Shown: positions 19,560-28,266, numbered from the stretch's first letter. The stretch: 58,609 bases of DNA from Rhodospirillaceae bacterium (GCA_002721365.1 PBKC01000102.1:1-58609), one strand, 5' to 3'. Numbers and translations: made by a program. The notes: a model not told the origin generated them from the letters alone.

Positions 19560-20273
19560 TTACTCGCGATTGCCGAACAGATGCAGCAGCATCATGAACA
19601 GGTTGACGAAGTCGAGGTAGAGCGCGACCGCGCCCATGATCGCCTTCTTGCCCATGATCTCGCCGCCGTCGGAGACCATGTACATCTCCTTGATGCGCTG
19701 GGTGTCGTAGGCGGTGAGGCCCGTGAAGACCAGCACGCCGATCACCGAGATCGCGAATTGCAGCGCCGAGCTGCCGAGGAAAATGTTCACGATCGAGGCG
19801 ATGATGATGCCGATCAGGCCCATGAACAGGAACGAGCCGAACTGCGCCAGCGACCGCTTGGTCGTGTAGCCGTAGAGGCTCATCCCTGCGAACATGCCCG
19901 CCGTGATGAAGAACACCCTGGCGATGCTCTCACCTGTGAAGGTCACGAAGATGGTCGCCATCGACAGGCCCATCACGGCCGCGAAGGCCCAGAACACGAG
20001 CTGCGCCGTGCCGAAGCTCATTCGCTGGATGCCGAAGCTCAGCACCAGGATGAAGCCCAGCGGCGCCAGCATCACGACCCATTGAAGGCCGGAACCGTAG
20101 ATCGCGTTGAAGACCGCCGGCGACTGTGACGTAAAGAACGCGATCGCCCCGGTCAGTGCCAATCCCAGCGTCATGTAGTTGTAGACGCGGATCATGAACG
20201 CCCGCAGGCCCTCGTCGACATCCGATACGGAGGCCGCACGCGCCCGAAGCGCCTCTCTTTCGTAAGCCGCCAT
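19560..20273 (-). CDS. Bax inhibitor-1/YccA family membrane protein
   Basis: A 237-residue protein with a short cytoplasmic N-terminus (AAYEREALRARAASVSDVDE) and seven hydrophobic helices. The C-terminal GLTAYDTQRIKEMY motif is typical of the BI-1/YccA family, whose members modulate FtsH-type proteolysis or act as Ca2+ leak channels; the role here is inferred from family only. ATG 20273 is preferred over GTG 20282. It has its own promoter and terminator, so it is a single-gene unit. Confidence 0.9.
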   Translation of the reverse strand: MAAYEREALRARAASVSDVDEGLRAFMIRVYNYMTLGLALTGAIAFFTSQSPAVFNAIYGSGLQWVVMLAPLGFILVLSFGIQRMSFGTAQLVFWAFAAVMGLSMATIFVTFTGESIARVFFITAGMFAGMSLYGYTTKRSLAQFGSFLFMGLIGIIIASIVNIFLGSSALQFAISVIGVLVFTGLTAYDTQRIKEMYMVSDGGEIMGKKAIMGAVALYLDFVNLFMMLLHLFGNRE

Positions 20274-20316
20274 TCTCCACACCCTGTTGCTCAGTAAGAC
20301 GGTTTCAAACTGGACT

Positions 20317-20346
20317 TATATATGGTCCCGCAGTGCGGAATGTAAA
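20317..20346 (-). promoter_or_regulatory. Sigma-70 type promoter for the Bax-inhibitor gene
   Basis: On the minus strand TTTACA (complement of 20341-20346) is followed after 18 bases by TATATA (20317-20322). The transcription start would be near 20309, giving a leader of about 35 bases to ATG 20273. This is one of the few A+T-rich places around. Confidence 0.55.
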
Positions 20347-20405
20347 CGAGTCGCAGCTCGGTCGGATACCGATTTCGGAAGAATTCGTACCGGCCGCCGA
20401 TATGC

Positions 20406-20825
20406 TCATGCGCCGTCTTCGATTCGGTGCATGTCCTCGTCCGAGAAACCGAAGTGATGGCCCACTTCGTGAATGACCAAATGGCGGACCACATCGGCGA
20501 GGCTTTCCCCCGTCTCGCACCAATAGTCGAGAATGGGGCGTCGATAGAGGAATATCATATCGACATCCTGCCGAACCGCGGCAGTGCTCTGGCGATCGAT
20601 GGAAACGCCGTGGTAAAGGCCCAGCAGGTCGAATGGGCTCTCGATTCCCATGGCGTTGAGGGTTTCGTCGTCGGCGAAGTCCTGGACGCGGAAGATTACA
20701 TCGCCCACATAGGACCTGAGCATCGCCGGGATCGCGTCCAGCGCCTGCCGCGCCAGGGCTTCGATGTCGTCGGCGGAAGGGGCGTGGTGCACGCGCGATG
20801 GCATCATGCGTCGGGGAACAGGCAT
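20406..20825 (-). CDS. Minimal zincin metallopeptidase family protein
   Basis: About 139 residues. The zinc motif [15 protein letters not shown] is C-terminal, with two His, the catalytic Glu and a distal acidic/His group; this matches the small bacterial 'metallopeptidase family' (DUF1025-like) proteins. Preceding segments [20 protein letters not shown] and [11 protein letters not shown] are conserved features. Start is uncertain: ATG 20825, 20807 and 20804 all lack a clear ribosome binding site. Substrate unknown. Divergent from phhB. Confidence 0.8.
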   Translation of the reverse strand: MPVPRRMMPSRVHHAPSADDIEALARQALDAIPAMLRSYVGDVIFRVQDFADDETLNAMGIESPFDLLGLYHGVSIDRQSTAAVRQDVDMIFLYRRPILDYWCETGESLADVVRHLVIHEVGHHFGFSDEDMHRIEDGA

Positions 20826-20916
20826 TGACCGTTCGGTATGTGGGGCGGGCCTGAGCCTCCGCCAAGCGGTGGACAACGAAAATCCGTGCCTTGAAAGAGG
20901 AACGAGGAAGGAACGC

Positions 20917-21204
20917 ATGGTGAAGAAGCTGGAAGGCACGGCGCGCGACGAGGCGATCGCGGCGCTCGACGGCTGGGCGCTGCGCGGTGACGGCAACGCC
21001 ATCACCAAGAGCTACAAGTTCAAGGACTTCAACGCGGCGTTCGGTTGGATGGCGCGGGTCGCGCTGGCGGCCGAGAAGATGGATCACCACCCGGAATGGA
21101 GCAACGTCTACAACAAGGTCGAGGTGACGTTGAGCACCCATGACGTCGGGGGCTTGAGCGAGCGCGACATGGCGCTGGCCCGCTTCATGGACGACGTGGC
21201 GTGA
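20917..21204 (+). CDS. phhB: Pterin-4a-carbinolamine dehydratase
   Basis: A 95-residue enzyme that recycles the 4a-hydroxytetrahydropterin formed by aromatic amino-acid hydroxylases. The signature [24 protein letters not shown] carries the catalytic His residues (first 14 residues: [14 protein letters not shown]). GAGGAAGGAA precedes ATG 20917. No phenylalanine hydroxylase gene is nearby, so it may serve molybdopterin or general pterin recycling. Its TGA overlaps the next GTG start. Confidence 0.92.
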   Translation: MVKKLEGTARDEAIAALDGWALRGDGNAITKSYKFKDFNAAFGWMARVALAAEKMDHHPEWSNVYNKVEVTLSTHDVGGLSERDMALARFMDDVA

Positions 21205-21605
21205 AGATCGCGCCTGACATGGTCGACGCCCGGAACCTGCCGGCGGTGATCGAATCGGTCGGCGATGATGCGTTCCGGCGTCGGACCGTCGAGACCGGGT
21301 TCTGGACCAAGCTCAAGCGCAATCTGGCGCGGGTGCCGTTCGCCGAGGATCTGGTGGCCGCTTTCTATTGCGCCAGCGATCCGGCAACGCCTGCCCGCGT
21401 TCGCACGATCCTGTTCGGTGCGCTCGCCTATTTCGTCCTGCCGAGCGACATGATCCCCGACGTCTTCGTCGGCATGGGGTTCCTGGACGACGGTGCGGTG
21501 ATCTCCGCCGCGATCGCGTCGGTGAGCGCCCATCTGAAGCCGGTACATCGCGACCGCGCCCGGCTCTGGCTGGCCGGCGAAGACGGCTCCGCCGATGTCG
21601 CCTGA
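21201..21605 (+). CDS. DUF1232 (YkvA-like) protein
   Basis: 134 residues, GTG start in a GTGA overlap with phhB. The conserved YkvA core is [20 protein letters not shown] followed by the membrane-edge motif [21 protein letters not shown], with the D-x-I-P-D pattern. Members are small, often membrane-associated and of unknown biochemical role. Co-translated with phhB. Confidence 0.83.
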   Translation: MKIAPDMVDARNLPAVIESVGDDAFRRRTVETGFWTKLKRNLARVPFAEDLVAAFYCASDPATPARVRTILFGALAYFVLPSDMIPDVFVGMGFLDDGAVISAAIASVSAHLKPVHRDRARLWLAGEDGSADVA

Positions 21606-21662
21606 AGCCGTGGTCTTCTCATCGACCCCCGAAGCAGGGCCGGCCCGCCGGATCGTGGCGTC

Positions 21663-22181
21663 TTGAGCCGCGAAGGCGAGGGGAAGGACGTCCGGCCGGC
21701 GAGCGGCGGTCGGACCGACCGCGGCAGCGTCGTCATCCTGCGCGAGGTGCCGCGTCCGGTGCTCTGGCTGGCCCTGGCCGGGCTGGTGCCGTTTCTCGCC
21801 TTTACCGCCGCGATCGGGCTCGCACCCTTCGTCTGGTCGGTCCGCGCCCTGGTCGTCCTGATCAATTACGGTGCCGTGGTGCTGACCTTCGTCGGTGCCG
21901 TCCATTGGGGTCTGGCGTTGCAGGGGCCGGATCATCTTTCGTGGAAGCGGCTGGGATGGAGCGTGGTCCCCGCGCTGCTCGGCTGGGGCGCCGTCAACAT
22001 GTTCCCGGTCCCGGCTCTCCTGACGCTCGCCTTCGGCTTCTTCCTCGCCTTCATGCTCGACGTCCAGGCGGCCAATCAGGGCCTGTTGCCGCTATGGTAC
22101 AAGGTGCTCCGGCGGGTGCTGACGGTCGTGGTGATGCTTTCGCTCGGCGTCGCCCTGGTCATCATTACCTACCTTCGCTAG
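21663..22181 (+). CDS. DUF3429 membrane protein
   Basis: 172 residues with five hydrophobic helices (LWLALAGLVPFLAFTAAIG onward; GAVHWGLALQGP is a typical DUF3429 motif). The start is probably TTG 21663, as no ATG occurs near the N-terminus. Its last 90 bases (22092-22181) overlap, in antisense, the 3' end of the convergent EamA transporter gene. Function unknown. Confidence 0.78.
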   Translation: MSREGEGKDVRPASGGRTDRGSVVILREVPRPVLWLALAGLVPFLAFTAAIGLAPFVWSVRALVVLINYGAVVLTFVGAVHWGLALQGPDHLSWKRLGWSVVPALLGWGAVNMFPVPALLTLAFGFFLAFMLDVQAANQGLLPLWYKVLRRVLTVVVMLSLGVALVIITYLR

Positions 22182-23102
22182 GGCGGCGGCGCGGGCACGC
22201 ATCAGGGCTTCCCGTCGGGCGATGTAAAGGGTGCTGAAGACGATCACCAGCGCGCCGACCACGGTCCAGATCGTCGGCACCTCACTGAACAGCAGGAAGC
22301 CGTAGCCGGCGGAAAACAGCAGCCGCGCATAGTCGAACGGGGCGATCGCCGCGGCCTCGGCGACGCGGAGGCCGCGGATGGTGAGCGACTGGCCGGACGC
22401 ACCCAGCGCGCCGACGGCGAGCAGCATGCCGAGCTCGACCAGCGTCGGTGTCTTCCAGACAAGAATGGCCGGACCCAGCGCCGCCAGGGTCGAGAAGACG
22501 CCGAACCAGACCAGGATGGTGACCGGCCGCTCGGTGACGGCCAGCGACTTCACCGTGATCTGGACCGCGGAGACCAGGAGCGCCCCGAACAGGGCGACGA
22601 GGGCCGCGAACTCGAAGCCGTCGGGACCCGGCCGCACCATCATCAGCACGCCGGCGAAGCCGATCCCGGTCGCGATCCAGCGCCGCATGCGCACCGTCTC
22701 GTGCAGCAGCACCACCGCCAGCACGATCATGAACAGCGGTTTGGTGAAGCTGATCGCGGCGGCGTTGGCGAGCGGCAGGTGGGTGACGGCATAGAAGCCG
22801 CTGAACATCGCCCCGACGCCCAGCACCGCGCGCAGGAAGTGGCCGGACAGGCGCTTGGTCTTCACTCCCGCCAGCCCTTCGCGTCCGAGGAAGGGCAGCA
22901 CCGCGAACAGCCCGAACAGGCAGCGGAAGAAGGCGATCTCGAAGCTGTCGAGGCGGGCACCCAGCGTCTTCACAAGCGCGCCCATCGACGAGAACAGCAA
23001 TGCCGCGAGCAGGATCCAGATCGCGCCGCGCACATTGGGCGACAGGCGCAGCCAGCGGGCGACGATGCCGTCGATGGCGGGTCCCCTGCCGCTCGCGCTC
23101 AC
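22092..23102 (-). CDS. EamA-type drug/metabolite exporter (first copy by coordinate)
   Basis: Ten-helix DMT transporter of 336 residues with two EamA repeats; GAIWILLAALLFSSMGALVK opens repeat 1 and LRVAEAAAIAPFDYARLLF is the conserved repeat 2 motif. The GTG at 23102 overlaps the TGA of the upstream paralogue (GTGA). The C-terminus has a polar tail of about 29 residues that is antisense to DUF3429; no earlier in-frame stop exists. Substrate unknown. Similar to the neighbouring copy (shared IARRE.LMR ending and FFRCLFG motif), so a tandem duplication. Confidence 0.88.
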   Translation of the reverse strand: MSASGRGPAIDGIVARWLRLSPNVRGAIWILLAALLFSSMGALVKTLGARLDSFEIAFFRCLFGLFAVLPFLGREGLAGVKTKRLSGHFLRAVLGVGAMFSGFYAVTHLPLANAAAISFTKPLFMIVLAVVLLHETVRMRRWIATGIGFAGVLMMVRPGPDGFEFAALVALFGALLVSAVQITVKSLAVTERPVTILVWFGVFSTLAALGPAILVWKTPTLVELGMLLAVGALGASGQSLTIRGLRVAEAAAIAPFDYARLLFSAGYGFLLFSEVPTIWTVVGALVIVFSTLYIARREALMRARAAALAKVGNDDQGDAERKHHHDRQHPPEHLVP

Positions 23103-24025
23103 GAAGCCGGTTCCGGGGGTGCGGCCGAAGCCGCGCGGCGTCGCATCACGGACTCGCGGCGCGCGATATAGACCGAGCTGCCGACGATCACGGCCGCACC
23201 GATCCATGTCCACAGGTCGGGGATTTCACCGAAGGCTATGTAGCCCAATGCAGCGGCGAACGGCAGGCGGATAAAATCGAACGGCAGGACGGCGGTGGCG
23301 TCGGCGCCGGCGAACGCGCGGGCGAAGCACTGATGGGCCAGGGTGGCGATGATACCCAGCAGGATCAGCCAGAAGAGCTGCTCCCAACTCGGCGTCTCCC
23401 ACACGAACAAGGCGGGGATCAGGGAGACCGGTGTCAGCAGGAACACCAGGTAGAACACCACCGTGTTCGAAGAATCGTTCCGCAGCAGGTATTTGACCAG
23501 TATTTGCCCGCAGGCCATCAGGCTCGCCGCGGCGAGGACGATCAGGCTGGCGGCGGTCATCGCCTCGACGCCGGGGCGCAGGATGATCATCGCGCCGGCG
23601 AAGCCGATCAGCGTCGCGGTCCAGCGCCGCATGCGCATTACCTCGCCCAGGAACAGCACCGCGAACACGCTGGCGAACAGGGGCGTGGTGAAGCTGAGCG
23701 CGGTGGCGCGTCCGAGCGGTGTCAGGCTGAGGCCATAGAACCACAGGATCATTGCCACCAGCGCCAGCACGGCACGGGCGACGTGCAGCCAGATCTGGTT
23801 GGTGCGGAGCACCGTCAAGCCCCCGCGCGCGATGAAGGGCAGCATCGCCACCATGCCGAACAGGCAGCGGAAGAAGGTGACCTCCAGCGGATTCAGAGTC
23901 TGGGAGACATGGCGGACGATGGCGTTCATCGCCGCGAAGCCGGCGCAGGCCGCCACCATCCACAAGGCGGCCTTGACGGGGCTCGACAGGGCGGCCGGAC
24001 GGAACGATGTGAAGGTCACGGACAT
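23099..24025 (-). CDS. EamA-type drug/metabolite exporter (second copy)
   Basis: 308 residues, ten helices. MNAIVRHVSQTLNPLEVTFF and AGADATAVLPFDFIRLPFAA correspond to segments of the neighbouring copy, which is translated from the overlapping GTGA. The pair may act as a heteromer or may have diverged in substrate. The 347-base gap upstream (24026-24372) holds a perfect 34-bp palindrome and a promoter facing the other way. Confidence 0.9.
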   Translation of the reverse strand: MSVTFTSFRPAALSSPVKAALWMVAACAGFAAMNAIVRHVSQTLNPLEVTFFRCLFGMVAMLPFIARGGLTVLRTNQIWLHVARAVLALVAMILWFYGLSLTPLGRATALSFTTPLFASVFAVLFLGEVMRMRRWTATLIGFAGAMIILRPGVEAMTAASLIVLAAASLMACGQILVKYLLRNDSSNTVVFYLVFLLTPVSLIPALFVWETPSWEQLFWLILLGIIATLAHQCFARAFAGADATAVLPFDFIRLPFAAALGYIAFGEIPDLWTWIGAAVIVGSSVYIARRESVMRRRAASAAPPEPAS

Positions 24026-24115
24026 GGGGCTCGCAGCGAGTTGATCGCCGGCCGGACGTCACGTTCGAGATGCGGGACTGCCGGTGGCGGAGCGGGAAAC
24101 GTGCAGCCTAGAGCA

Positions 24116-24149
24116 ACCTTCGATCAGGTGAAATCACCTGATCGAAGGT
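24116..24149. repeat. Perfect 34-bp palindrome in a divergent intergenic region
   Basis: ACCTTCGATCAGGTGA (24116-24131) and TCACCTGATCGAAGGT (24134-24149) are exact inverted repeats separated by AA. It sits between the EamA gene (start 24025, minus) and the small unknown gene (start 24373, plus). It has no U tract, so it is not a terminator; it may be an operator or a member of a dispersed palindrome family. No other copy in this window. Confidence 0.75.
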
Positions 24150-24289
24150 GAGTTGCCCGTCATCGACATGGCGGCGCATCGGACTGCGCCTCGACGGGCG
24201 CACGACGCGCCGGCGCCAAATTGCCCGTGAGGCATCCGCTTCGCCCGCGCATTCCTCTTCTTGTGCCGAAACCGTCGCCCAGACGAACG

Positions 24290-24318
24290 TTGACAGTTCC
24301 GGCGCACGCGGCTTATCA
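24290..24318 (+). promoter_or_regulatory. Sigma-70 promoter for the 24373 gene
   Basis: Consensus -35 TTGACA (24290-24295), 17-base spacer and -10 TTATCA (24313-24318). The expected transcription start is near 24325, about 48 bases before GTG 24373, which has AAGGAG at good spacing. Confidence 0.6.
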
Positions 24319-24372
24319 CCCCATGAGGTAGCACGTTCAGCCGTCGGCCCGGCCGGCAAGAAGGAGATTGAG

Positions 24373-24702
24373 GTGAGCGACGACTCTTCCGGCGCCGAAC
24401 CCACGAACTTCGCCGAGCTCGAGCAGCGGACGCTTCAGGCCTTCAACCGCTGGCACAGCTTTCACGAAGACCTGATCAAGCTCGGTGAATTTGCCACTTG
24501 GCTCAGCGAGAACGAGCATCAGGTCGACTTGGTGTCGTTCTTCGTCATCGACGGTCCCAACACCGACAACTACCGGGAAGCCCTGGGCCATCAGACCGAT
24601 TTCCTTGACGGCCTCCGTCAGATGCTGGAAGACACGGTCAACATGATCGACGAGTTCCAGCGTCGGCAGGACGAGCAAGAAGAGCAGGAAACGAAGGAAT
24701 AA
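24373..24702 (+). CDS. Small acidic protein of unknown function
   Basis: 109 residues from GTG 24373, with AAGGAG 8 bases upstream. Predominantly helical and acidic: ELEQRTLQAFNRWHSFHEDL, then LGEFATWLSENEHQVD, and a Glu/Gln-rich C-terminal tail (MIDEFQRRQDEQEEQETKE). No membrane segment or catalytic motif. I do not recognise the family. A strong upstream promoter suggests substantial expression. It is 69 bases upstream of scoA and could be cotranscribed. Confidence 0.72.
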   Translation: MSDDSSGAEPTNFAELEQRTLQAFNRWHSFHEDLIKLGEFATWLSENEHQVDLVSFFVIDGPNTDNYREALGHQTDFLDGLRQMLEDTVNMIDEFQRRQDEQEEQETKE

Positions 24703-24771
24703 CCTTCCTTTCCGACGCCGTCCCGCGGAGGCTTCGGCGTCGGTCTCCTAGCGAGCAAACGAGGCGCAAAC

Positions 24772-25467
24772 GTGAACAAGGTCTTTTCCGATGCAGCGGC
24801 AGCGCTGCACGGTCTGCTGCGTGACGACATGACCATCATGGCGGGCGGCTTCGGCCTGTGCGGAATCCCCGAGCACCTGATCCTGGCGATCCGGGAGTCG
24901 GGGGTGAAGGGGCTGACGGTGATCAGCAACAACTGCGGCGTGGACGATTTCGGTCTCGGCCTGCTGCTGCAGACCCGCCAGATCAAGAAGATGGTTTCGT
25001 CCTATGTGGGCGAGAACAAGCTGTTCGAGCGCCAGTATCTCGACGGCGAGCTCGAGCTCGAATTCAACCCGCAGGGCACGCTCGCGGAACGCATCCGCGC
25101 CGGCGGTGCCGGCATTCCGGCGTTCTTCACCAAGACCGGGGTCGGCACCCTGGTCGCCGAAGGCAAGGAGACGCGGGAATTCGACGGCGAGACCTATGTC
25201 ATGGAGCGCGGGTTGTTCGCCGACCTCGCCATCGTCAAGGCGTGGAAGGGCGATGCCGAAGGCAATCTGATCTATCGAAAGACGGCGCGGAACTTCAATC
25301 CGAACATGGCGACCGCGGCCGAGACCACGGTGGCGGAGGTCGAGGAACTGGTGGATGTCGGGCAGCTCGACCCCGATTTCATCCATACGCCCGGCATCTT
25401 CGTGCAGCGTCTGGTCAAGGGCGCCAACTTCGAGAAGCGCATCGAACGCCGCACGACGCGGGAGTAG
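24772..25467 (+). CDS. scoA: 3-oxoacid CoA-transferase, subunit A
   Basis: Transfers CoA from succinyl-CoA to acetoacetate or another 3-oxoacid. The 231-residue alpha subunit has the family I signature [18 protein letters not shown], then [14 protein letters not shown] and [16 protein letters not shown]. It works with the beta subunit encoded at 25616. The two genes are separated by 148 bases that contain a family A palindromic element, which is unusual for a subunit pair that normally overlaps or adjoins. Confidence 0.94.
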   Translation: MNKVFSDAAAALHGLLRDDMTIMAGGFGLCGIPEHLILAIRESGVKGLTVISNNCGVDDFGLGLLLQTRQIKKMVSSYVGENKLFERQYLDGELELEFNPQGTLAERIRAGGAGIPAFFTKTGVGTLVAEGKETREFDGETYVMERGLFADLAIVKAWKGDAEGNLIYRKTARNFNPNMATAAETTVAEVEELVDVGQLDPDFIHTPGIFVQRLVKGANFEKRIERRTTRE

Positions 25468-25479
25468 GCTTTTCTTTCG

Positions 25480-25567
25480 TCATCGTCCGGCTTGGCCGGA
25501 CGATCCACGACTTCAGGGGGCGCGGTCCGGAAGTCGTGGATGGCGCGATCAGGTCGTGCCATGACGC
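25480..25567. repeat. Family A palindromic element inside the scoA-scoB operon, copy 2
   Basis: TCGTCCGGC / GCCGGACGA (25483-25491 and 25495-25503, loop TTG) is followed by ATCCACGACTT (25503-25513) pairing with AAGTCGTGGAT (25531-25541), then a TGGC...GCCA end. The arrangement matches the copy at 9361-9465 in reverse orientation. It sits between the two subunit genes of one enzyme. Confidence 0.75.
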
Positions 25568-25615
25568 CGCAATGGAATCGAAGCGCGCCACTCTGACTGC
25601 AAAGGGTTGAACGCG

Positions 25616-26245
25616 ATGGCTTGGAACAGGGAACAGATGTGCCGGCGGGCGGCGGTGGAGCTGCATGACGGCTACTACGTCAATCTCGGTATCGGCATGC
25701 CGACCGATGTCGCCAACTACATCCCGGGAGGACGCCACGTCACGCTGCAGAGCGAGAACGGCATGCTCGGCATGGGGCCGTTCCCGCGCGACAACGAGGT
25801 CGACCCGGACCTGATCAACGCCGGCAAGCAAACGATCACCCAGCTTCCCGAATCGAGCTATTTCGACAGCGCCACCTCGTTCGCCATGATCCGGGGCGGC
25901 CACATCGATCTCAGCATCCTCGGCGCGCTGCAGGTATCGGAGCACGGTGACCTCGCCAACTGGATGATCCCCGGCAAGATGGTCAAGGGCATGGGCGGTG
26001 CCATGGACCTCGTCGCCGGTGTGAAGCGCGTGCTGGTGCTGATGGACCACAACGCCAAGGACGGCTCGGCCAAGCTGAAGAAGAAGTGCGACCTGCCGCT
26101 CACCGGCACCGAGGTCGTGGACATGATCATCACCGATCTCGCCGTGTTCGAGGTCGGTCAGAAGGGGCTGCATCTGGTCGAGCTCGCCGACGGCGTCAGC
26201 CTGGACGAGGTCCGCGAGAAGACCGAGGCGTCCTTCACGTCGTAG
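25616..26245 (+). CDS. scoB: 3-oxoacid CoA-transferase, subunit B
   Basis: Beta subunit of 209 residues. The catalytic glutamate is in [13 protein letters not shown], which forms the glutamyl-CoA thioester intermediate; [19 protein letters not shown] and [13 protein letters not shown] are further family signatures. ATG 25616 has AAAGGG 9 bases upstream; TTG 25607 is a less likely start. Stop is one base before the next gene, so DinB is probably cotranscribed. Confidence 0.94.
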   Translation: MAWNREQMCRRAAVELHDGYYVNLGIGMPTDVANYIPGGRHVTLQSENGMLGMGPFPRDNEVDPDLINAGKQTITQLPESSYFDSATSFAMIRGGHIDLSILGALQVSEHGDLANWMIPGKMVKGMGGAMDLVAGVKRVLVLMDHNAKDGSAKLKKKCDLPLTGTEVVDMIITDLAVFEVGQKGLHLVELADGVSLDEVREKTEASFTS

Positions 26246-26246
26246 G

Positions 26247-26756
26247 ATGAACGCCCGTCACTTCCGGACGTTCGCCCGCTACAACGCCTGGGCGAACGCC
26301 CGGCTGTACGCGGCGTGCGGGGCGCTCTCCGAGGCCGCTTATCTCGCTGAACGGCCGGTTTTCTTCGGCAGCATCCATCGGACGCTGAACCATGTCCTGG
26401 TCGGCGACCGCCTGTGGCTCGGCCGCATCACCGGCGTGCCGGCCGGGATCCCGACGCTCGATACCGAGTTGTTCCCGGACCGCGATGCACTGAGGGCCGC
26501 GCGGGAAGCCGAGGACGCCCGGATCATCGGCCTCGTCGACGGCTATGACGATGCAAGGTTGCTCGCGGCGGAAGTCGTCTACGCCAACATGAGCGGAGCC
26601 GAGCACCGAGATCCGCTGCGCCTGGTGCTCGCGCATTTCTTCAATCACCAGACCCACCATCGCGGCCAGGTCCATGACATGCTCTCTGCGACCGATGTCG
26701 CCCCGCCGCCGCTCGACCTGATCTACTACCTCCGCGAGGTCGGGGAGGCCGACTAA
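26247..26756 (+). CDS. DinB/YfiT-like metal-binding protein
   Basis: 169-residue four-helix bundle of the DinB family. Metal-ligand histidines are in RTLNHVLVGDRLWLGR and in FFNHQTHHRGQVHDML. DinB-like proteins include thiol-dependent enzymes and stress-induced proteins; activity here cannot be fixed. Only one base separates it from scoB. Confidence 0.85.
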   Translation: MNARHFRTFARYNAWANARLYAACGALSEAAYLAERPVFFGSIHRTLNHVLVGDRLWLGRITGVPAGIPTLDTELFPDRDALRAAREAEDARIIGLVDGYDDARLLAAEVVYANMSGAEHRDPLRLVLAHFFNHQTHHRGQVHDMLSATDVAPPPLDLIYYLREVGEAD

Positions 26757-26773
26757 GCCTGTCGTTTTAATAC

Positions 26774-26856
26774 CGTCCTTGCGAGGCGCGAAGCGCCTCG
26801 GCAATCCAGGCCGCCGGTGCCGTCTGGATTGCTTCGCCTGCGGCTCGCAAAGACGG
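26774..26856. repeat. Family B palindromic unit
   Basis: Begins CGTCCTTGCGAGGCGCGAAG and ends GCGGCTCGCAAAGACGG, with GGCAATCCAG and CTGGATTGC as inner arms. The same sequence style recurs at 45242-45317. It lies in the 268-base gap between DinB and the convergent methyltransferase, together with a family C unit. Confidence 0.7.
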
Positions 26857-26900
26857 GGTGGCGAAGATATTGCGGGACCACATCACCCTCATCTCAATGC

Positions 26901-26999
26901 CGTCATGCCCGCGAAGGCGGGCATCCAGGGGCCGTGCCGTGGCCTGTCCGGCAAGCCCCTCGCGCGCCTCCTGGGTTCCCGCCTGCGCGGGAACGACGG
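26901..26999. repeat. Family C palindromic unit
   Basis: Starts CGTCATGCCCGCGAAGGCGG, with GCCCGC/GCGGGC arms, and ends GTTCCCGCCTGCGCGGGAAC (near-perfect palindrome) before GACGG. Similar units occur at 32521-32613, 45334-45434 and 45481-45530. Together with the family B unit it fills the gap after DinB. Confidence 0.75.
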
Positions 27000-27024
27000 A
27001 GAGGCCTTGCAAAGACGGGGGTGG

Positions 27025-28266
27025 TCAGCGGTAGCGAATCACCATCGCATTGATGGCGTTCATGCCGGCGTAGAGTGCGTCGAAGTCCTTCTTGAACGTC
27101 TCCCAGCCGAGCTTGGCATTGCCGGCGGCGAGATCCTTGTGGATGGCCGCGAGGTCGCGCTCCCCATCGACGCGGGAGAGGATCGCCGGCCCCAGGCGCG
27201 GCAGCGGGTAGGAGAGCTGCAGGCCGTCGAAGGTGGCGGTGAGCGTCCCGCCGGGCTTCAGGCCGCGGGCGAGGGCGGTGGCGTCCTGTTCCCGCAGCAC
27301 CGGAATCGCTTCAGGCGAATCCGGCACAGCGACAGCGGCCGCGACCCTGCCGGCGGGGGCCGCGTAGACGACATGCTGCTTCATGTTGCCGGCCAGAAGC
27401 TCGGCGAACGCAGCGCGGTCGGCGGACGGCAAGGCGACCGCGCGCTTCTTCAGGTCCGGATTGCGGAGATAGCTCGACGGATCGTACCGGCCGGGCTCGA
27501 TCCAAGCGGTCGGGGCGAGGCCGGCGCTTTCCAGCAGGGCGACGACCTCGGGCACGGTGTAGGCGCGGTCGCGGCTGTGAAGCAGGAGGTCGTAAAGGCC
27601 CGCGTCGTCGCCCTGGAGATGGTCGCGGATGAAGGGATTGCGCTTCAGCCGGTTGCTTTCGGGAAGATCGGCCAGCAGGCGCTTGGCGCGCGCGATCCGG
27701 GCGGGACCGTCGTCCTCGCCATCGATCATCCGGAGCATCGTCTGGACGTCGTAGACGCCACTCCGTCCCAATTGGCCGTAGACCATCAGCCCGAGCCCGC
27801 CGCCATCGGCGAGAGCCGACACCAGGGCTTCGAGCCCCGCTTCAGGCGATTCGAGATGATGGAGGACCCCGCAGCAGTCGATGTAGTCGAAGCTGCCGAG
27901 ACCGAGCGTGGGAAGATCGAGCAAAGAGCCGCGGACGAAGCGGATGTTCCTCAGTCCACGGGCCTCGGCACGGGCCTTGGCGATTGCCTGTGAGGCGTCC
28001 GAGAGGTCGAGATGGACGACCTCTGCGTCGCCGCCCGCCCAGGCGAGCTGCTGGGCCAGCATGATCGCGCCGTCGCCCGTGCCGCCGCCGGCGAACAGCG
28101 CCCGGAACCCGGATGCCAGATCGCGCCGCCCGGCGAACAGGTAGTGGTTGATTTCCAGTACATGGCTCGGCGAGCCGACGACCAGCCGCCACGCCTCGTC
28201 GGCGGGCTTGCGATGGGGGTAAGGGTAGGCTTCGTACTGCCCCCGGACGCGGTCGTTGCCGGTCAT
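27025..28266 (-). CDS. SAM-dependent methyltransferase with regulatory C-terminal domain
   Basis: 413 residues. N-terminal YEAYPYPHRKP motif and SAM-binding motif I FAGGGTGDGAIMLAQQLA (about 60-77), then VVHLDLSDAS and YIDCCGVLHH are class I methyltransferase motifs of the type followed by a 'methyltransferase regulatory domain' (about 220-300). The last ~80 residues (ILSRVDGERDLAAIHKDL) form a small helical module. Start ATG 28266 overlaps the TGA of the quinone oxidoreductase (ATGA). Substrate unknown. Confidence 0.85.
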   Translation of the reverse strand: MTGNDRVRGQYEAYPYPHRKPADEAWRLVVGSPSHVLEINHYLFAGRRDLASGFRALFAGGGTGDGAIMLAQQLAWAGGDAEVVHLDLSDASQAIAKARAEARGLRNIRFVRGSLLDLPTLGLGSFDYIDCCGVLHHLESPEAGLEALVSALADGGGLGLMVYGQLGRSGVYDVQTMLRMIDGEDDGPARIARAKRLLADLPESNRLKRNPFIRDHLQGDDAGLYDLLLHSRDRAYTVPEVVALLESAGLAPTAWIEPGRYDPSSYLRNPDLKKRAVALPSADRAAFAELLAGNMKQHVVYAAPAGRVAAAVAVPDSPEAIPVLREQDATALARGLKPGGTLTATFDGLQLSYPLPRLGPAILSRVDGERDLAAIHKDLAAGNAKLGWETFKKDFDALYAGMNAINAMVIRYR

